From Pseudorhizobium pelagicum (GTDB lineage: Bacteria > Pseudomonadota > Alphaproteobacteria > Rhizobiales > Rhizobiaceae): 64,000 nucleotides of DNA. The stretch is from NCBI GenBank assembly GCA_000722615.1, contig JOKI01000008.1, forward strand, positions 31,335-95,334, read 5' to 3'. Positions within the stretch are counted from its first letter, which is position 1, and each line of letters starts with the position of its first letter. The notes beneath the pieces are model-generated. The model saw only the letters and a program-made list of their open reading frames with translations, was not told the origin of the DNA and ran no database searches. Position numbers and translations under genes: made by a program. Shown here piece after piece: positions 1-10,112 of the stretch.

Positions 1-237
1 GACCGAAGTCGCGGGCAACAACCGCCGAACGGGGCGCTGCGAGGTGCCACATAAAACTAACTTACGAGGCAGCTTTCAGCGCCCCGTCCGAACTTGAAAG
101 TCTTGAAGATCGCCAAGGGAGGAGTCTGTCTTGTCATTTGAGCCTTGCGGCTTGCCCCTCACCCGCAAATTCGGAAGGACCAGCGCAAGCCCTGACTTAT
201 CCACCCATTGCCCGCGCCGTACAGCCCGAGCATCTGT
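1..237. other. Window-edge region with no gene recognised
   Basis: I see no supportable gene here. A purine-rich ribosome-binding-like string lies at about 118-125 in front of a TTG at 131. The frame it opens, however, runs antisense through the methyltransferase gene and has no recognisable protein features. The stretch probably holds the 3' end of the transcript of that minus-strand gene. Confidence 0.4.
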
Positions 238-1023
238 TCACGGGCGTCTTGCGCGGACATGCAGGAAAATCGGCGCTATCCGGGTGTCGGCGACGACCGG
301 TTCGGCGGCGGCGAGTTCTTCGGAGGCCATCGGCTCGCCAAGCGCCTCGATTGCGAGCCCTGCCCCGACGATCATCGAAACCCAGCTGGAAAGCGTCCGA
401 TGAAAGCGGGGGATGGAAAACGGCGTCACGCCGGCACGTTCCTCGGCGGGGATGGCCGAGAACAGCCAGCGTTCGATGCGGCCCTCTGTCTCGTCGAAAT
501 AATCGGCCACCTCCACCGCCACGGCCTCGCCGCGCTCATCCCGGACGTTGCGCCGCTTCGGCGGCACGAAACAGGGATGGAGGATCGAAAACTGCAGGAA
601 GCCACCGGGCTTCAGCACCCGCGCCACCTCCTTCAACACCGTCGGCTGGTCGGCCATGTCCATCATCGACATGAAGGCCGTGACGAAATCGAATGCGTGA
701 TCGGGCACCGGCAGCGTCAGCCCGTCTCCGAGCACGTAATCGATGCCGCGCGGATCCGCATCCTCCGCCTCGCGGGCATGACGCAGAAAGGTCGGCGCAA
801 TGTCGAGACCCGTCATCGCCGCACCAAGTTCCGCGACCCTGCGCGTGTTGGTCCCCTCGCCGCAACCGAGGTCCAGCCCCGTGAGGCCGGACACCGGTGG
901 CAGCATCTCGAGAAAGGCAGGGGTATTCAACGCATCGCGATAGCGATCGTAGCCAGCCCGGGAGTAGAGCGTCCAGGCTTCGGCATTCCCTTCCCAATGG
1001 TGAGCGACAGTCTTGGCGTCCAC
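238..1023 (-). CDS. Class I SAM-dependent methyltransferase
   Basis: Protein of about 261 residues with a Methyltransf_11/25-type Rossmann fold. SAM-binding motif I reads LDLGCGEGTN, the following acidic strand is TGLDIAP, and motif IV/post-I lies around DFVTAFMSMMDM, followed by LKPGGFLQFSILHPCF. The substrate is unknown; relatives act on small molecules, quinones or tRNA. I chose the GTG at 1023 because a G-rich Shine-Dalgarno-like run precedes it; an upstream in-frame start at 1059 would add 12 residues. It follows ftsZ2 on the same strand with about 150 bases between them, so co-transcription is possible but not shown. Confidence 0.75.
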   Translation of the reverse strand: MDAKTVAHHWEGNAEAWTLYSRAGYDRYRDALNTPAFLEMLPPVSGLTGLDLGCGEGTNTRRVAELGAAMTGLDIAPTFLRHAREAEDADPRGIDYVLGDGLTLPVPDHAFDFVTAFMSMMDMADQPTVLKEVARVLKPGGFLQFSILHPCFVPPKRRNVRDERGEAVAVEVADYFDETEGRIERWLFSAIPAEERAGVTPFSIPRFHRTLSSWVSMIVGAGLAIEALGEPMASEELAAAEPVVADTRIAPIFLHVRARRP

Positions 1024-1173
1024 GAATCGTCCCCCCGATGATCTTGGGAAAGGCTTCACGCTGTATCGACCGAGAATGACACAATCACGATGGCACCGCC
1101 GGGGCCTTCACCCGCATGGCTCAAGCCATTGGGCGCTTCAGCTCCGGGGCGGTGCCACCTCGTGGGATGTCGG

Positions 1174-2214
1174 CTACTGCAGGAAGCGCGGCACCGGCGG
1201 CGCATCGGCGGGGACGCCGTTCATCTCCTGCGAAGCGCCGGCCATCGCAGGGCCACCATCGAGGCCTGTCGCCACGACGGAGACGCGGAACATGCCGTCC
1301 AGGTTGCGGTCGAAGATGGCGCCGACGACGATGTCGGCATCGTCCATGACCTCGTCGCGGATGCGGCTCGCCGCTTCATCGACTTCAAACAGCGTCATGT
1401 CGGCGCCACCGGAGATCGAGATCAGCACGCCCTTGGCGCCCTTCATCGAGATCTCGTCGAGAAGCGGGTTGGCGATTGCCGCTTCCGCGGCAACCAGTGC
1501 GCGGCCGTCACCCGAGGCCTCGCCGGTGCCCATCATGGCGCGGCCCATGCCCTTCATCACCGATTTCACGTCGGCGAAATCGAGGTTGATCAGGCCCTCC
1601 TTGACGATCAGGTCGGTGATGCAGCCGACGCCGGAAAACAGCACGCGGTCGGCGGTCATGAAGGCGTCGGCGAAGGTGGTCTTGGCATCGGCGATGCGGA
1701 AGAGGTTCTGGTTGGGAATGACGATGACGGTATCGGCGGCGCGGCGCAGTTCCTCGATCCCGGCATCTGCGGTCTTCATGCGGCGATTGCCCTCGAAGGT
1801 GAAGGGCTTGGTCACCACGCCGACCGTCAGGATGCCGGCATTGCGGGCCGCCTGGGCGATCACCGGCGCGGCTCCCGTGCCGGTGCCGCCCCCCATGCCG
1901 GCGGTCACGAAGCACATGTGGCAGCCCGACAGGTGGTCCATGATCTCGTCGATGGATTCCTCCGCTGCGGCGCGGCCGATCTCCGGCAGCGAGCCGGCGC
2001 CGAGGCCTTCGGTCACCGTGGTGCCCAGCTGGATCCGCCGTGTCGCCTTGGAGGTCGCCAGCACCTGCGCATCGGTATTGGCGGCGATGAACTCGACGCC
2101 CTCGAGTTCCTCGGCGATCATGTTGTTGATGGCATTGCCGCCGCCGCCGCCCACCCCGATCACGGTGATCTTCGGCCGCATTTCCGTGATCGAGTGCTTC
2201 TTGTCTTCCGACAT
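1174..2214 (-). CDS. ftsZ: Cell division GTPase FtsZ homolog, short second copy
   Basis: FtsZ/tubulin-fold GTPase of 346 residues. The G-box is [12 protein letters not shown]; the N-terminal nucleotide loop is [12 protein letters not shown]. The synergy (T7) loop is [10 protein letters not shown], so polymerisation-coupled GTP hydrolysis should be possible. The protein ends shortly after the core domain ([14 protein letters not shown]) and lacks the long linker and the conserved C-terminal peptide that binds FtsA, ZipA and similar partners. Rhizobiaceae commonly carry such a tail-less second FtsZ beside the main dcw-cluster copy. The ATG at 2214 has AAGGA in front; the frame could open 55 codons earlier, but that extension has no FtsZ character. 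Confidence 0.93.
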   Translation of the reverse strand: MSEDKKHSITEMRPKITVIGVGGGGGNAINNMIAEELEGVEFIAANTDAQVLATSKATRRIQLGTTVTEGLGAGSLPEIGRAAAEESIDEIMDHLSGCHMCFVTAGMGGGTGTGAAPVIAQAARNAGILTVGVVTKPFTFEGNRRMKTADAGIEELRRAADTVIVIPNQNLFRIADAKTTFADAFMTADRVLFSGVGCITDLIVKEGLINLDFADVKSVMKGMGRAMMGTGEASGDGRALVAAEAAIANPLLDEISMKGAKGVLISISGGADMTLFEVDEAASRIRDEVMDDADIVVGAIFDRNLDGMFRVSVVATGLDGGPAMAGASQEMNGVPADAPPVPRFLQ

Positions 2215-2440
2215 GGACAGGTCCTTTGCGCAGAGTGGTGGTGGCGCGCCGCCCGTGGCGCTGCCGAATCGATTGCAAGAGTAGGCCCGCAACAAGGCAG
2301 AGGCTTGGCAAAAGGACAAGATACCGCCGTATTCGCTCCGACCGTTCGACCCGCAGCCCGCGGGCAAAATCAATAACAATCTAAATTAGAAAATTCGACC
2401 AAACTAATGATCGGCAACGAACTTCTGGAATGCGCGCAAG

Positions 2441-2469
2441 AAAAAAACCTGCCGAGGGGAAGCGGCAGG
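2441..2469 (-). terminator. Rho-independent terminator after the small membrane protein gene
   Basis: Read on the minus strand, a perfect 7-bp stem CCTGCCG/CGGCAGG with an 8-base loop is followed at once by seven T. It lies 67 bases past the stop of the gene at 2537-2776, so that gene is separated from ftsZ2. The rest of the 2215-2536 gap is AT-rich near 2370-2410 and probably carries the ftsZ2 promoter, though I see no clear -35/-10 pair. Confidence 0.85.
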
Positions 2470-2536
2470 GTCAGGACTGGAGGTCATTTATTGTTTTGCG
2501 GCAACGGCAGGGGGGGAGAACGTCGCCTGTTTTTGT

Positions 2537-2776
2537 CTAGATATGTGCGCGATCGCGATCCTGCCAGTAGCGCAGGCGCATCCGCGGCGCGATCAGCTTG
2601 CCGATGAACGGCGAGGCGATCAGGGCGATGACGATCCATGCGGGAAGCAGGAACTTCGCCATCTCGTTCAACGCCGGAACCGAAAGGATGGCTATGGCGC
2701 CGACACCGAACAGGACCGCATTCACCATCATGGCCGCAATCACCGTCAGAAATGTCTCTGTCTTGATCCGTCTCAT
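2537..2776 (-). CDS. Small two-helix membrane protein, function unknown
   Basis: 79 residues. Two hydrophobic helices are visible, at about residues 8-32 (VIAAMMVNAVLFGVGAIAIL) and 40-60 (AKFLLPAWIVIALIASPFIG), followed by a basic tail MRLRYWQDRDRAH likely on the cytoplasmic side. No enzyme motif is present. I do not recognise the family beyond small inner-membrane proteins common in rhizobia. It is a single gene with its own terminator, divergent from the DUF1883 gene 119 bases away. Confidence 0.6.
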   Translation of the reverse strand: MRRIKTETFLTVIAAMMVNAVLFGVGAIAILSVPALNEMAKFLLPAWIVIALIASPFIGKLIAPRMRLRYWQDRDRAHI

Positions 2777-2895
2777 GGTTCATGTCCGTTCGTTGTTTCG
2801 CTTACAAAACCCCCGAGACGCGATCCGGTTCCACTTTTCTTTAACCCGCCGATGATAGGCGTTGTGGATTGGAGAATTCACGATCGAGGCAAGCC

Positions 2896-3204
2896 GTGGG
2901 AGCACCGTCTTTCCGCTTCAAACACTATGACCTGAAAGGTCAAAGAGCAGGGACTGCCGTGGAGGTCACCCTCAGCGCGGTCAACAACGTCCGCCTGATG
3001 ACGGCGGCGAACTTCCAGCGCTTCAAGGAGCTGCTCGATTTCAAATATGTCGGCGGCGTCGCCAAGAAGTCGCCGATCCGACTGGTGATCCCCGAGGACG
3101 GGCACTGGCACCTGATCGTCGACATGGAAGGTCATCACGGGCTGGCCGAGTCCGCGGTCAAGCTCACGCCGCCTCCCGCGGCCGCGCAGCGGCGGGTCTC
3201 CTAG
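2896..3204 (+). CDS. DUF1883 domain protein
   Basis: About 102 residues. The pattern KHYDLKGQRAGTAVEV followed by VRLMTAANFQ and SPIRLVIPEDGHWHLIVDM is typical of DUF1883, a small beta-rich domain found alone or with TIR-like domains; its role is not established. I prefer the GTG at 2896, preceded by GAGG at suitable spacing, over the ATG at 2869. The tail is alanine/proline-rich and loosely conserved. It converges with rarA, whose stop lies just inside this gene's end (overlap 3201-3204). Confidence 0.7.
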   Translation: MGAPSFRFKHYDLKGQRAGTAVEVTLSAVNNVRLMTAANFQRFKELLDFKYVGGVAKKSPIRLVIPEDGHWHLIVDMEGHHGLAESAVKLTPPPAAAQRRVS

Positions 3205-4517
3205 GGCTCGCCCCGCTCCTTGCGCAGCTTCGACCACCAGTCGAGGCGCTTGCGGATGTCGCGCTCGAAGCCTCGCTCCGGCGGATCATAATAGACCTGG
3301 CGGCCCATCTTCTCGGGGAAATAGTTCTGGCCCGAAAAAGCGTCCGGCCCGTCGTGATCGTAGCGGTAGCCGTCACCATAGCCCTCCCCCTTCATCAGCT
3401 TGGTCGGCGCATTGAGGATGTGCTTCGGCGGCAGCAGGGAGCCGTTCTCCTTGGCCGCCCGCATCGCCGCCTTGTAGGCGGTATAGACGGCATTCGATTT
3501 CGGCGCGGTGGCCAGATAGACGCAGGCCTGCGCCAGCGCCAGCTCGCCCTCCGGCGAGCCGAGATAATCGTAGGCATCCTTGGCGGCATTGCAGACGACG
3601 AGCGCCTGGGGATCGGCAAGCCCGATGTCCTCCACCGCCATGCGCACCAGCCGGCGCCCGAGATAGAGCGGGTCTTCGCCGGCATCGAACATGCGGCAGA
3701 GATAGTAGAGCGCCGCATCGGGATCGGAGCCCCGGACGGATTTGTGCAATGCCGAGATGAGGTTGTAGTGGCCGTCCTGGCCCTTGTCGTAGACGGGCGC
3801 CCGGCGCTGGACGATCTGCGTCAGGCCGGCCGTATCGAAGATCTCGCCGTCACGGGCGGCGCGCCACACCTCCTCGGCGAGCGTCAGCACGGCGCGCCCG
3901 TCGCCATCGGCCATCCGGATGAGGCTGGCGCGGGCATCGTCATCGAGCGGCAGCGGCCTTGCCTCCACCTGCTCCGCCCGCGTCAGCAGCTCCCGAAGGC
4001 TGCGCTCGTCATGCGGGCCGAAGGTCAGGACCCGGGCACGCGACAAAAGAGCGGCGTTGAGCTCGAAGCTCGGGTTTTCCGTGGTGGCGCCGACCAGAAT
4101 GACCGTACCATCCTCCATCACCGGCAGAAAACTGTCCTGCTGGGCGCGGTTGAAGCGGTGGATCTCGTCGACGAAGAGCAGCGTCTGGCGGCCCTCCATG
4201 CGCCGCATGCGCGCCGTCTCGAACACCTTCTTGAGATCGGCGACGCCGGAAAAGATCGCCGAGATCTGCTCGAAGGCGAGCCCCGTTTCGCCCGACAGCA
4301 GGCGCGCCACCGTCGTCTTCCCGGTGCCGGGCGGCCCCCAGAAGATCATCGACCCGAGCGAGCCGGAGGCGATCATCCGCTGGAGCACGCCGTCGGCGCC
4401 CGTCAGATGCTCCTGGCCGGTCACCTCCGCCAGCGACTTCGGCCGCAGGCGGTCGGCCAGAGGTCGCCGGCTGGCGACCTCGTCGGGGACCTTCGGCGCG
4501 AAAAGGTCGCCCTTCAT
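3201..4517 (-). CDS. rarA: Replication-associated recombination protein A (AAA+ ATPase)
   Basis: 438 residues, the usual length for RarA/MgsA. Walker A (GPPGTGKTT) is at about residues 61-69, Walker B (LLFVDEIHRF) near 113-122, sensor 1 near ILVGATTENPSF. The C-terminal MgsA region contains SDPDAALYYLCRMF and KAAMRAAKENGSLLPPKHI. The family acts at stalled replication forks, interacting with SSB and the replisome. The ATG at 4517 overlaps the stop of the upstream protease gene by four bases (ATGA), so translation of the two is coupled. Confidence 0.95.
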   Translation of the reverse strand: MKGDLFAPKVPDEVASRRPLADRLRPKSLAEVTGQEHLTGADGVLQRMIASGSLGSMIFWGPPGTGKTTVARLLSGETGLAFEQISAIFSGVADLKKVFETARMRRMEGRQTLLFVDEIHRFNRAQQDSFLPVMEDGTVILVGATTENPSFELNAALLSRARVLTFGPHDERSLRELLTRAEQVEARPLPLDDDARASLIRMADGDGRAVLTLAEEVWRAARDGEIFDTAGLTQIVQRRAPVYDKGQDGHYNLISALHKSVRGSDPDAALYYLCRMFDAGEDPLYLGRRLVRMAVEDIGLADPQALVVCNAAKDAYDYLGSPEGELALAQACVYLATAPKSNAVYTAYKAAMRAAKENGSLLPPKHILNAPTKLMKGEGYGDGYRYDHDGPDAFSGQNYFPEKMGRQVYYDPPERGFERDIRKRLDWWSKLRKERGEP

Positions 4518-5917
4518 CGGAAGAACTGCCGGATCCGCTGGCCGTCCCGCTCAATCTCGACGCGCCAGAAGCCCGGATCCTCGTCCAGCATGTCTTCCAT
4601 GGCCTCGCTCGACTGCACCGCCACGCCGTTGAGCGACACGATGATGTCCTTCGGCCGGAAGCCGATGCGGCTGCCGGGCGAATTGCGCACGACGTCGACG
4701 ACCACGACGCCGGTCTTGTCGGCCGGCATGCGCAACTCCGTGGCCAGGCGCGGCGAGAGATTTCCGACGCGGATCCCGGCAAAGGGATTGCGTCCCTCGA
4801 TCAGCCGCTCGTCGCGGGCGGGCGTTTCCGGTGCGGAATTGAGAGCGATCGTGACCTGTCGGCTGCTGCCGCTCGACTGAACCGTCAGCACGGCCTCGCC
4901 GCCCAGTCCGGCCGTCGTCAGGCGGTAGCCGAGGGCATCGGGATGTTCGACCTCGATGCCGTCGACGGCGGTCACGACTTCGCCCGGCCGGATGCCGGCC
5001 GCATCGGCCGGTCCGCCCTCGGCGACGCCGACCACCAGCGCACCGCGCGCCGCCTTCAGGCCGAGCGCCTCTGCCACATCGGAGGTGACGGGCTCGAAGC
5101 TTGCGCCGATATAGGGACGCTCGAACGAGCTCTCGCCCTCTTCCGCCGCGGCCAGGAAGACCTTGACGAGGTTGGCGGGAATGGCGAAGCCGATGCCGTT
5201 GGAGCCGCCGCCGCGGGAAAAGATCGCCGTGTTGATGCCGATCAGTTCGCCGCTCATGTTCATCAGGGCGCCGCCGGAGTTGCCGGGATTGATCGAGGCA
5301 TCGGTCTGGATGAAGAAGCCGAAGTCGCCGGGCGTCACCTGGTTGCGGGCAAGTGCCGAGACGATGCCGCTCGTTACCGTCTGGCCGACGCCGAACGGAT
5401 TGCCGACCGCCAGCACCAGATCGCCGACCTCGACGGCATCGGAATTGCCGATCGGCAGCGCCGGGAAATCTTCGCTCGCCTCGATCTTCAGCACGGCGAG
5501 GTCGAGGCTCTCGTCCTTCAAGAGGACCTCGGAGGCATATTCCCGCCCGTCCGCCAGCGCGACCTTGATATCGTCGGCACCCTCGATGACGTGATTGTTG
5601 GTAACCACAAGTCCACCGGCCGAAACGATGACACCGGATCCCAGCGACGACTGCTTCTCGGTGCGGTTCGGCATGCGCTGGCCGAAGAACTGCTCGAAGA
5701 AGGGGTCGCCCGCAAACGGGTTCATCCGCTGCACGACGCGTTCCGCATAGACATTGACGACGGCACCCGCCGTCTGCTTCACCAGCGGCGCAAAGGACAG
5801 CTGAACCTCCGCCTGACTCTGCGGCACCGCCTTGTCCGTCTGGGCGCCGGCCATGGCCGGGGACAGGAGGCAAAGGGCCAGTGCACTGGCGGCAACGCGT
5901 CTCAACATGCTCTGCAT
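4514..5917 (-). CDS. degP: Periplasmic Do-family serine protease/chaperone
   Basis: 467 residues. An N-terminal signal peptide (hydrophobic core ALALCLLSPAMA) directs it to the periplasm. The trypsin-like triad is visible as His109 (VVTNNHVIEG), Asp139 (SLDLAVLK) and Ser214 (NPGNSGGAL). Two PDZ domains follow at about 275-360 and 380-467. The family degrades or refolds damaged envelope proteins. An internal duplication is not seen; length fits DegP/DegQ/MucD types, and the exact subtype cannot be settled. First gene of a two-gene unit with rarA. The symbol reflects family, not proven orthology. Confidence 0.9.
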   Translation of the reverse strand: MQSMLRRVAASALALCLLSPAMAGAQTDKAVPQSQAEVQLSFAPLVKQTAGAVVNVYAERVVQRMNPFAGDPFFEQFFGQRMPNRTEKQSSLGSGVIVSAGGLVVTNNHVIEGADDIKVALADGREYASEVLLKDESLDLAVLKIEASEDFPALPIGNSDAVEVGDLVLAVGNPFGVGQTVTSGIVSALARNQVTPGDFGFFIQTDASINPGNSGGALMNMSGELIGINTAIFSRGGGSNGIGFAIPANLVKVFLAAAEEGESSFERPYIGASFEPVTSDVAEALGLKAARGALVVGVAEGGPADAAGIRPGEVVTAVDGIEVEHPDALGYRLTTAGLGGEAVLTVQSSGSSRQVTIALNSAPETPARDERLIEGRNPFAGIRVGNLSPRLATELRMPADKTGVVVVDVVRNSPGSRIGFRPKDIIVSLNGVAVQSSEAMEDMLDEDPGFWRVEIERDGQRIRQFFR

Positions 5918-6034
5918 GAATTCCTCTTTATGAAAATCCGGAACGATTTGTAACGCGGAACGTCGGAAAGGAAAGCGGGCACGTTGACGCTAATCGTGTA
6001 CCCGCCCCCTTAGTTGAACCACCGGAGAATAGTG

Positions 6035-6421
6035 ATGCCCTGTTTTCGTTCCCAATATGGCCGAGCGCTTTCGGTCGGCGCAATCGCGCTCGTCCTTTCC
6101 TTCTCGACCACAGGCCTGCCCGGCCGCTCGACGGCAGCGGCTGCGAGCTTCGACTGCGAGAAAGAGGACCTCGCGGCGGACGAGCAGGCAATCTGCGACA
6201 ACCGGATGCTCAACGATGCCGACGTGAAGATGGTGACGACGTTCGACATCCTCGCCGGCCTGCTGGCCATGGGCGCCCGCGGCACGATGCAGGACGATCA
6301 GACGGCCTGGCTCGCGAGGCGACAGGCCTGCGGCGCAGACGTCGCCTGCATCCAGTCCGCCTATGACGAGCGGATGAAGGTTCTGACAGAAACCTTCAAC
6401 GGCCTGCCTCGGCCGCGGTAG
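6035..6421 (+). CDS. Secreted LprI-like (DUF1311) protein
   Basis: 128 residues with a signal peptide (basic start, hydrophobic core around AIALVLSFSTTGLPG). The mature part has four cysteines spaced as in LprI/DUF1311 lysozyme-inhibitor-like domains: FDCEKEDLAADEQAIC and RRQACGADVACI, ending SAYDERM. These probably form two disulfides in the periplasm. Some family members inhibit lysozyme, but that function is not shown here. GGAGA eight bases before the ATG at 6035 decides the start; an in-frame TTG lies seven codons earlier. Confidence 0.75.
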   Translation: MPCFRSQYGRALSVGAIALVLSFSTTGLPGRSTAAAASFDCEKEDLAADEQAICDNRMLNDADVKMVTTFDILAGLLAMGARGTMQDDQTAWLARRQACGADVACIQSAYDERMKVLTETFNGLPRPR

Positions 6422-6451
6422 TTGAGACCCCGCCAGGGCAGGAACCAAGTA

Positions 6452-6781
6452 CTATATGACCTCAACCAAAGTTTCACCGCGCTCCAGCACATCGATGATC
6501 GCTGGCAGCGCCTGGTCGAACCACGTCAGCAACTCGCGGCGGCGGGCGTTCGGTAGGCGCACCCAGATTATTGCAGGTCCGGCTTCCGCCAATGCCCGGC
6601 GCTGAGCGAAATCTTCGTCTTTCGTGATAATGCAAGCACCGGAGGTGACGGCAAACTCCCAGATCTGACGATCCGGCACCGACTGAAGACCGTGGTCAGC
6701 AACATGCCCGGCATCATGTCCCATTTCGACCAGCCACCTCGCCAAGGCAGGAGGCAGTTGGGCATCCACGAGAAATCGCAT
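6452..6781 (-). CDS. DUF5615 PIN-like toxin of a type II toxin-antitoxin pair
   Basis: 109 residues. The start MRFLVDAQLPPALARWL and the central IITKDEDF carry the acidic residues expected of the PIN-like DUF5615 fold, a putative RNase. The spacing DAQLPP...GHDAGHVADHGL...PDRQIWEFA is characteristic. It overlaps the upstream DUF433 gene by one base (TGATG), the standard layout for this toxin-antitoxin class. Toxicity and RNase activity are inferred from family only. Confidence 0.8.
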   Translation of the reverse strand: MRFLVDAQLPPALARWLVEMGHDAGHVADHGLQSVPDRQIWEFAVTSGACIITKDEDFAQRRALAEAGPAIIWVRLPNARRRELLTWFDQALPAIIDVLERGETLVEVI

Positions 6782-7005
6782 CAGGCGACGCGCAGCACTG
6801 TGTGGTCAGTCTGTCGTGCAGCATATTCAAGCGCTGCAGTGATATCCTCCGGCTCGAGCAGCGGATAGTCCGCCAGGATTTCGTCCTGATCGGCACCGGA
6901 GGCCAGCAACTCCAGAACATCCTTCACCCGGATGCGTAACCCACGGATGGAAGGCCGCCCCGAACATATCTGCGGATCGAAAGTGATACGATATAGCTCA
7001 GACAT
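6781..7005 (-). CDS. DUF433 antitoxin
   Basis: 74 residues from ATG 7005 (an upstream in-frame start at 7035 is less likely). The sequence ITFDPQICSGRPSIRGLRIRV followed by VLELLASGADQDEILADYPLLEPEDI is the hallmark of DUF433, a winged-helix DNA-binding antitoxin partnered with DUF5615 toxins. It probably binds its partner and represses the shared promoter upstream of 7005. The pair lies between ilvD's terminator and the LprI-like gene. Confidence 0.82.
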   Translation of the reverse strand: MSELYRITFDPQICSGRPSIRGLRIRVKDVLELLASGADQDEILADYPLLEPEDITAALEYAARQTDHTVLRVA

Positions 7006-7039
7006 CTTTGTCCTTTCCGCGCCTGAGCCTACCATAACA

Positions 7040-7068
7040 GAAAACGCCCGCAGGAGAACCTGCGAGCG
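7040..7068 (-). terminator. Rho-independent terminator of ilvD
   Basis: On the minus strand a 10-bp stem (CGCTCGCAGG with CCTGCGGGCG, one G-T pair) closes a TTCT tetraloop and runs into TTTT. It is 35 bases past the ilvD stop at 7104 and just before the toxin-antitoxin promoter region. Confidence 0.88.
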
Positions 7069-7103
7069 CTCACCTCAACAAAGAGCCTTCGATGGTCCGG
7101 CCC

Positions 7104-8939
7104 CTACTCCGGCAGGATCCGCACGGCGCCCTTGTCGGCGCTGGAGGCGAAGGCGGCGTAGGCCTTCAGGGCCGTGGTGACATTGCGCTTGCGCGGCGCC
7201 ACCGGCTTCCAGCCGAGCTTGTCCTGCTCGGTGCGGCGGTGCGCCAGTTCGGAGTCGGGAATCATCAGATTGATGGTGCGGTTGGGGATGTCGATCTCGA
7301 TCATGTCGCCTTCGCGCACCAAGCCGATGGCGCCGCCATTGGCGGCTTCCGGCGAGGCGTGGCCGATGGAGAGGCCCGAGGTACCGCCGGAGAAGCGGCC
7401 GTCGGTGATCAGCGCGCAGGCCTTGCCGAGGCCCTTCGACTTCAGATAGCTCGTCGGATAGAGCATTTCCTGCATGCCGGGACCGCCCTTGGGGCCTTCA
7501 TAGCGGATCACGACGACGTCGCCGGCGACGACCTCATTGTTGAGGATCGCCTTCACCGAAGCATCCTGGCTTTCGAACACGCGCGCCGGGCCGCTGAACT
7601 TCAGGATCGACTCGTCAACGCCCGCCGTCTTCACAATGCAGCCGTCGGCGGCGATGTTGCCGTAGAGCACGGCAAGGCCGCCGTCCTTGGAGAAGGGGTT
7701 CTTGACGGAACGGATGACGCCCTTGTCGCTGTCGGTGTCGAGCTCGTCCCAGCGCGAGGACTGCGAGAAGGCAACCTGGGTCGGCACGCCGCCGGGGGCC
7801 GCCTTGAAGAACGTGCGGACCATCTCGCTGTTGGTGCGGGTGATGTCCCAGCGGTCGATGGCGTCGCCGAGCGTCGCCTCGTGGACCGTCTTGCAGTCGC
7901 GGTTGATCAGGCCGCCCCGTTCCAGCTCGCCGAGGATTCGCATGATGCCGCCGGCGCGGTGGACGTCTTCCATGTGGACGTCGCTCTTTGCCGGCGCCAC
8001 CTTCGACAGGCAGGGCACCTTGCGCGACAGGCGGTCGATATCGTCGAGGGTGAAATCGACGTCACCCTCGTAGGCGGCCGCAAGGATGTGAAGAACGGTG
8101 TTGGTGGAACCGCCCATGGCGATGTCGAGCGCCATGGCATTTTCGAATGCTTCCTTGGTCGCGATCGAGCGCGGCAGGACGCTGTAGTCGTCCTGCTCGT
8201 AGTGGCGGCGGGCGAGATCGACGATCAGATGGCCGGCTTCGACGAACAGGCGCTTGCGGTCAGCATGGGTGGCAAGCGTCGAGCCGTTGCCCGGCAGCGA
8301 GAGACCCAGCGCTTCCGTCAGGCAGTTCATCGAGTTGGCGGTGAACATTCCCGAGCACGAACCGCAGGTCGGACAGGCGGCACGCTCGATCGCCTGGACA
8401 TCGGCGTCCGACATCGCCTCATCGGCCGCAGCGACCATGGCGTCGACGAGATCCAGCGCCACGGTCTTGCCCTGCAGGACGACCTTGCCGGCTTCCATCG
8501 GGCCGCCGGAGACAAAGACGGACGGGATGTTGAGGCGCATGGCGGCGCTCAGCATGCCGGGCGTGATCTTGTCGCAGTTGGAGATGCAGACCATGGCATC
8601 GGCGCAATGGGCGTTGACCATGTATTCGACCGAGTCCGAGATGATCTCGCGCGACGGCAGCGAATAGAGCATGCCGTCATGGCCCATGGCGATGCCGTCG
8701 TCGACGGCGATCGTGTTGAACTCCTTGGCGACGCCGCCGGCAGCCTCGATTTCGCGGGCGACGAGCTGGCCGAGATCCTTGAGGTGGACGTGGCCCGGCA
8801 CGAACTGCGTGAAGGAGTTCACCACCGCGATGATCGGCTTGCCGAAGTCGCCGTCCTTCATGCCGGTGGCGCGCCACAGGCCGCGCGCACCTGCCATGTT
8901 GCGGCCGTGGGTCGTGGTTCTGGAACGATAGACGGGCAT
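7104..8939 (-). CDS. ilvD: Dihydroxy-acid dehydratase
   Basis: 611 residues, matching the long form of IlvD. It dehydrates 2,3-dihydroxy-3-methylbutanoate (or the 3-methylpentanoate) to the 2-oxo acid in valine, isoleucine and pantothenate synthesis. Iron-sulfur and metal ligands are visible in [12 protein letters not shown] and [19 protein letters not shown], and the ILVD_EDD signature in [17 protein letters not shown] 8939 ([14 protein letters not shown]) is the conserved start; an earlier in-frame ATG adds a non-conserved basic stretch. Single gene with its own terminator. Confidence 0.97.
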   Translation of the reverse strand: MPVYRSRTTTHGRNMAGARGLWRATGMKDGDFGKPIIAVVNSFTQFVPGHVHLKDLGQLVAREIEAAGGVAKEFNTIAVDDGIAMGHDGMLYSLPSREIISDSVEYMVNAHCADAMVCISNCDKITPGMLSAAMRLNIPSVFVSGGPMEAGKVVLQGKTVALDLVDAMVAAADEAMSDADVQAIERAACPTCGSCSGMFTANSMNCLTEALGLSLPGNGSTLATHADRKRLFVEAGHLIVDLARRHYEQDDYSVLPRSIATKEAFENAMALDIAMGGSTNTVLHILAAAYEGDVDFTLDDIDRLSRKVPCLSKVAPAKSDVHMEDVHRAGGIMRILGELERGGLINRDCKTVHEATLGDAIDRWDITRTNSEMVRTFFKAAPGGVPTQVAFSQSSRWDELDTDSDKGVIRSVKNPFSKDGGLAVLYGNIAADGCIVKTAGVDESILKFSGPARVFESQDASVKAILNNEVVAGDVVVIRYEGPKGGPGMQEMLYPTSYLKSKGLGKACALITDGRFSGGTSGLSIGHASPEAANGGAIGLVREGDMIEIDIPNRTINLMIPDSELAHRRTEQDKLGWKPVAPRKRNVTTALKAYAAFASSADKGAVRILPE

Positions 8940-9170
8940 GGTTTTCTTCCTCGATCTTGTATTTCGGGCGCGCTCTGCCACGGCGGCACAGCCCGGTTTT
9001 CCCGGCTTTCCTACTCCAAGGGCCCCGAAGTGTCACTATCAGGCGGGGCAAAACCGGTACGCCTGCCGAAGCCTCACGCAAACGTGGGCCGAAGAATTCT
9101 GGCCGGCGCTGTGAAACTAATTCGTCTCGCGTTACGTATATCAGACAAAGCCGCTCCGAAGGAGACTGTC

Positions 9171-10111
<941 letters not shown>

Positions 10112-10112
<1 letters not shown>

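Noticed and set aside
131..403. 90-codon frame with TTG start behind a GGGAGGAG string
   Set aside because: Runs antisense through the methyltransferase gene and has no protein features; the ribosome-binding-like string is probably chance.
7092..9170. A very long plus-strand open frame running into msrP
   Set aside because: It is antisense to ilvD, whose protein is fully conserved. High-GC third positions keep the opposite strand open; msrP proper starts at ATG 9171 with a good ribosome-binding site.
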